Part shown: positions 1 through 5,585 of the stretch, one piece after another | Position numbering within the stretch: the first letter of the stretch is position 1 | Layout of the letters: each line of letters opens with the position of its first letter | Notes under the pieces: model-generated | Seen by the model: the letters and a program-made list of their open reading frames with translations, nothing else | Database searches by the model: none | What the model was told of the DNA's origin: nothing | Assembly: GCF_039543665.1 (NCBI RefSeq) | Contig: NZ_BAABKE010000012.1 | Span: 1-5,585, forward strand | Direction of reading: 5' to 3' | Source of the DNA: Wohlfahrtiimonas larvae | GTDB lineage: Bacteria; Pseudomonadota; Gammaproteobacteria; Cardiobacteriales; Wohlfahrtiimonadaceae | Length of the DNA: 5,585 bases | Program-made: the position numbers and the translations under genes

Positions 1-4
1 TTAG

Positions 5-122
5 ACCCTGGAGATGACCTACTTTCACATGGGGAGGCCCCACACTATCATCGGCGCAGCTACGTTTCACTTCTGAGTTCGGAATGGGATCAGGTGGTTC
101 CATAGCGCTATTGTCTCCAGGA
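5..122 (-). rRNA. rrf: 5S ribosomal RNA
   Basis: 5S rRNA is the small RNA of the large ribosomal subunit and forms part of the central protuberance. Read on the minus strand, the region carries the conserved 5S core, including ACCTGATCCCATTCCGAACT and CAGAAGTGAAACG. Helix I is visible: CCTGGAGA at 121-114 pairs perfectly with TCTCCAGG at 14-7, and a U-G wobble (122 with 6) extends it. The length of about 118 nt fits the usual 115-120 nt. The exact ends are uncertain by about 3 nt because maturation trims them. It is the last gene of the operon, 113 nt after 23S. The window ends a few bases past it, so no terminator can be seen. Confidence 0.97.
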
Positions 123-123
123 A

Positions 124-236
124 AACTGGTGGTTGGATGTTTATCACATCACAACAGCATTCTTTGGTTTAGTTGGTTAGCTTTCGCTTGCGTCGTTAGC
201 GACATTATTGTGTTACAAAGTCTGAGACCTATTATA
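124..236 (-). other. 23S-5S intergenic spacer
   Basis: This transcribed spacer of about 113 nt lies between the 3' end of 23S and the 5' end of 5S. Its 23S-proximal 15 nt are the 3' arm of the 23S processing stem. I see no tRNA or open frame of note in the rest. A small hairpin, GTCG-CTAA-CGAC on the minus strand (203-192), is the only other clear pairing. By analogy with other bacteria, processing to free pre-5S would take place in this spacer, but no specific cleavage signature is visible. Confidence 0.8.

Positions 237-245
<9 letters not shown>
222..245 (-). other. 3' arm of the 23S processing stem
   Basis: This is the reverse complement of 3137-3160 with a single mismatch across 24 bases, and the next pair outward (221 with 3161) also matches. 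The arm covers the last 8 paired bases of mature 23S and about 15 bases of trailer. In bacteria such stems bring the two ends of pre-23S together and are cut by RNase III. The pairing is read directly from the sequence; cleavage by RNase III is inferred from the general mechanism. Confidence 0.88.
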
Positions 246-3136
<2,891 letters not shown>

Positions 3137-3144
<8 letters not shown>

Positions 3145-3160
3145 ATATAATAGGTATCAG
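3137..3160 (-). other. 5' arm of the 23S processing stem
   Basis: This is the partner of 222-245. It comprises the first 8 bases of 23S and the 16 bases before them, including the run CCTATTATAT on the minus strand. The duplex has 23 of 24 positions paired, with one T-C mismatch. It would form the loop-closing stalk from which pre-23S is released, probably by RNase III. Confidence 0.88.
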
Positions 3161-3167
3161 ATAAACA

Positions 3168-3193
3168 TTTATAAGATTGACTGATCTTATAAA
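3168..3193 (-). other. Spacer hairpin just before the 23S processing stem
   Basis: This is a perfect 10-bp inverted repeat, TTTATAAGAT and ATCTTATAAA, around a 6-base loop. It lies 7 bases upstream (in transcript order) of the 23S processing stem. It lacks a GC-rich stem and a U-tract on the transcribed strand, so it is not a good intrinsic terminator. A role in folding or processing of the precursor is an inference. Confidence 0.6.
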
Positions 3194-3272
3194 CATCCTT
3201 TTTATATCTTCATCTACTACATGGATTGATATATATTGGTTTCTCCTACGAATGTAACATAATAACGTCACT

Positions 3273-3301
3273 TTCAATTTAACTCATACTCAAAAATTGA
3301 A
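3273..3301 (-). other. Spacer hairpin
   Basis: An 8-bp perfect inverted repeat, TTCAATTT and AAATTGAA, with a 13-base loop lies within the 16S-23S spacer. It is AT-only apart from one G-C pair and so only moderately stable. I know of no specific function for it. Confidence 0.4.
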
Positions 3302-3406
3302 TATGTGCATTATAAAAGTGATAAGCATCTGTTGATATCAATTCATCATCAATGACAAACTAACATCTCAATGCAAATCGCTATACGTTGCACCAACTAA
3401 TCCAAA

Positions 3407-3418
3407 TTGTTAAAGAAC
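3407..3418 (-). promoter_or_regulatory. Spacer boxA antitermination site
   Basis: The minus strand reads GTTCTTTAACAA followed by TTTGG, which closely matches the rrn boxA consensus GCTCTTTAACAA known from enteric bacteria. In RNA, boxA binds NusB-NusE (S10) and loads the antitermination complex. A spacer copy ahead of 23S is the classic arrangement and would renew antitermination before the longest gene. It shares the 11-base core GTTCTTTAACA with the leader copy at 5472-5483. Confidence 0.85.
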
Positions 3419-3551
3419 ACATCATAAAGATGGTAAATATCAGCATTATATTATAACACTTAACGACATATTATCGTCAAGATCACATAATGATCACATT
3501 TAACATCTAACCTTCTACTCGTTTCGCCCCAACTCATCAATTCCTCTTTTA

Positions 3552-3627
3552 TGGTGGAGGATGACGGAGTCGAACCGACGGCCTCCTGCGTGCAAGGCAG
3601 GCGCTCTACCAACTGAGCTAATCCCCC
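3552..3627 (-). tRNA. alaT: tRNA-Ala (anticodon UGC)
   Basis: This 76-nt tRNA has a full cloverleaf. The acceptor GGGGGAT pairs with ATCCTCC (one G-U), the D arm is GCTC/GAGC, the anticodon stem is CCTGC/GCAGG with loop CTTGCAC, and the anticodon UGC lies at 3594-3592. The T loop is TTCGACT, and the 3' ACCA is encoded in the DNA. It reads the alanine GCN codons. The odd point is that the T stem reads GTCGG/CCGTC, which leaves a U50-U64 mismatch; E. coli has TGCGG/CCGCA there. The gene lies 14 nt after tRNA-Ile and would be released from the rrn transcript by RNase P at its 5' end. The gene symbol follows E. coli naming for this operon position and is only a label. Confidence 0.98.
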
Positions 3628-3641
3628 TTAAAAAGGAATCT

Positions 3642-3718
<77 letters not shown>

Positions 3719-3780
3719 AGTAAAAGGTTTTCATCTTAAGTAATTTGTATGGAAACTCGTATCAAAGTAAGTTATCTCTT
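3719..3780 (-). other. 16S to tRNA-Ile spacer with 16S stem arm
   Basis: This 62-nt transcribed spacer lies between the mature 16S 3' end and tRNA-Ile. Its segment TTAAGATGAAAAC (minus strand, 3739-3727) can pair with the leader segment at 5356-5343: seven contiguous pairs (TTAAGAT with ATCTTAA), then GAAA with TTTC after a 2-base bulge. This is the likely 3' arm of the pre-16S processing stem. The pairing is shorter and less perfect than the 23S stem, so the assignment is moderately sure. Confidence 0.55.
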
Positions 3781-5319
<1,539 letters not shown>

Positions 5320-5342
5320 AAATCCATATATTCTAAATCTCT

Positions 5343-5356
5343 TTAAGATTCGAAAC
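5343..5356 (-). other. 5' arm of probable 16S processing stem
   Basis: The minus strand reads GTTTCGAATCTTAA. The ATCTTAA part pairs with TTAAGAT in the spacer after 16S (3739-3733), and TTTC pairs with GAAA (3732-3729) across a 2-base GA bulge. The arm lies 24 nt upstream of the mature 16S 5' end. Such stems are usually cut by RNase III to release pre-16S; this role is inferred from position and pairing. Confidence 0.5.
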
Positions 5357-5373
5357 TCATTAAAACAATTACT

Positions 5374-5391
5374 GTATATAAATATATATAC
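5374..5391 (-). other. AT-rich leader hairpin
   Basis: A perfect 7-bp inverted repeat, GTATATA and TATATAC, surrounds a 4-base loop. It is weak thermodynamically and could be fortuitous in such AT-rich DNA. Confidence 0.4.
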
Positions 5392-5410
5392 GCTGGAATT
5401 GATTTGGTTC

Positions 5411-5448
5411 GAAACTTGTATTTTTGTAACCACCTTAATACAAGCTCC
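5411..5448 (-). other. Leader hairpin downstream of boxA
   Basis: On the minus strand GGAGCTTGTATT pairs with AATACAAGTTTC, giving 8 contiguous Watson-Crick pairs (CTTGTATT/AATACAAG) extended by 4 pairs that include G-U wobbles, around a 14-base loop. It sits between boxA and 16S, where leader structures that assist 16S folding and processing are known in other bacteria. The specific role is inferred. Confidence 0.55.
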
Positions 5449-5471
5449 CACACAAACCACTTAAGATTAAT

Positions 5472-5483
5472 CTGTTAAAGAAC
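5472..5483 (-). promoter_or_regulatory. Leader boxA antitermination site
   Basis: The minus strand reads GTTCTTTAACAG, one or two bases from the rrn boxA consensus GCTCTTTAACAA. It lies about 35 nt after the predicted transcription start and directly after a strong hairpin, as boxB and boxA are arranged in the E. coli rrn leaders. NusB-NusE would bind the RNA and make polymerase resistant to Rho across the untranslated operon. Confidence 0.87.
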
Positions 5484-5485
5484 TT

Positions 5486-5511
5486 CGAGGGAGTTAATCA
5501 ACTCAACCTCG
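5486..5511 (-). other. boxB-like leader hairpin
   Basis: On the minus strand CGAGG-TT-GAGTT-GATT-AACTC-CCTCG forms a 10-bp stem with a 2-base bulge and a 4-base loop; an outer CTT/AAG pairing can extend it after another small bulge. It ends 2 bases before boxA, the position of boxB in E. coli rrn leaders. It has no following U-tract, so it is not a terminator. Calling it boxB-like rests on position and shape, not on sequence identity. Confidence 0.7.
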
Positions 5512-5516
5512 TGAAG

Positions 5517-5552
5517 AGCAGGCTATTATACAACTTTAAATCTCGTTGTCAA
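5517..5552 (-). promoter_or_regulatory. rrn sigma-70 promoter
   Basis: On the minus strand the -35 box TTGACA (5552-5547) and the -10 box TATAAT (5530-5525) are both perfect consensus hexamers, with a 16-nt spacer. The start of transcription is expected near 5517-5519. The discriminator reads AGCCTGC, which is GC-rich, a property tied to growth-rate and ppGpp control of rRNA promoters in E. coli. The 16-nt spacing, one short of the optimum of 17, is also typical of rrn P1 promoters. Only one promoter is visible; a further upstream promoter could lie beyond the window. Confidence 0.92.
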
Positions 5553-5585
5553 CACCTAATTTAGAATCTTTTCAAATTTATTTTC
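5553..5585 (-). promoter_or_regulatory. Probable UP element
   Basis: The bases directly upstream of the -35 box are strongly A+T-rich, with A- and T-tracts such as AAATAAATTTGAAAAG on the minus strand. This is where the alpha-subunit C-terminal domains of RNA polymerase bind strong rrn promoters. The assignment rests on position and composition. The window ends here, so Fis sites further upstream cannot be judged. Confidence 0.55.

Larger units (their letters stand above)
3145..3551 (-). other. tRNA-Ala to 23S internal transcribed spacer
   Basis: This AT-rich transcribed spacer of about 407 nt has no gene. It holds, in transcription order, an 8-base direct repeat GATCACAT (3499-3481 region), a boxA antitermination site (3418-3407), an 8-bp hairpin (3301-3273), a 10-bp hairpin (3193-3168) and the 5' arm of the 23S processing stem. 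A minus-strand open frame of 113 codons (3277-2936) starts here and runs into 23S. It is not credible as a gene because its second half is conserved rRNA. No third tRNA and no mobile element are visible. Confidence 0.85.
5320..5518 (-). other. rrn leader (5' external transcribed spacer)
   Basis: This is the transcribed leader of about 199 nt between the promoter and 16S. In transcript order it holds a strong hairpin (5511-5486), boxA (5483-5472), a wobble-extended 12-bp hairpin (5448-5411), a 7-bp AT palindrome hairpin (5391-5374) and the 5' arm of the 16S processing stem (5356-5343). The sequence is AT-rich, unlike 16S. A 9-base repeat TTCGAAACT occurs twice on the plus strand (5349 and 5408). 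No gene is present; a minus-strand frame at 5460-5269 is AT-biased chance sequence overlapping the 16S 5' end. Confidence 0.85.

Noticed and set aside
3168..3193. Intrinsic terminator in the 16S-23S spacer
   Set aside because: The stem is AT-rich with only two G-C pairs and no U-run follows on the transcribed strand; a terminator here would also block 23S synthesis.
3481..3499. GATCACAT direct repeat as a mobile-element or CRISPR-like signature
   Set aside because: There are only two 8-base copies 3 bases apart, with no further units or associated genes; it is short enough to be chance.

Overview
The window holds one complete ribosomal RNA operon, read right to left on the minus strand. In transcription order it contains a promoter, leader, 16S rRNA, tRNA-Ile(GAU), tRNA-Ala(UGC), 23S rRNA and 5S rRNA. 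I see no protein-coding gene. All open reading frames of 60 to about 110 codons lie inside, or run out of, rRNA and are chance frames. The layout with tRNA-Ile and tRNA-Ala between 16S and 23S is the classic bacterial rrn arrangement.

Organism: the 16S and 23S are clearly bacterial and proteobacterial, most likely from a gammaproteobacterium with an AT-rich genome. The spacers and leader are much richer in A+T than the rRNA genes. The h45 stem resembles what I recall from Alteromonadales and Vibrionales, while other 16S segments resemble other gamma- and even betaproteobacterial lineages. I therefore do not name a family.

Layout from the promoter leftwards: 5517-5585 has a perfect-consensus sigma-70 promoter (TTGACA, 16 nt, TATAAT) with an AT-rich upstream element. 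The leader (about 5320-5518) has a strong hairpin followed by a boxA antitermination site, two further hairpins, and one arm of a likely 16S processing stem. The 16S is at 3781-5319, tRNA-Ile at 3642-3718 and tRNA-Ala at 3552-3627. An AT-rich spacer of about 400 nt at 3145-3551 carries a second boxA and two hairpins. The 23S is at 237-3144, flanked by an almost perfect 25-bp processing stem. A 113-nt spacer then leads to 5S at about 5-122. The window ends directly after 5S, so the operon terminator is not visible.

Working together, one promoter drives a single precursor. The two boxA sites would load the Nus antitermination complex so that polymerase passes through the untranslated structured RNA. 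The long stems around 16S and 23S would be cut by RNase III to release the rRNAs, and the tRNAs would be freed by RNase P and 3' nucleases. This is a core housekeeping region, and I found no evidence of a new biological system. The points worth a second look are small: an unusual U-U mismatch in the T stem of tRNA-Ala, a shortened tip of 16S helix 44, and well-preserved processing and antitermination elements.
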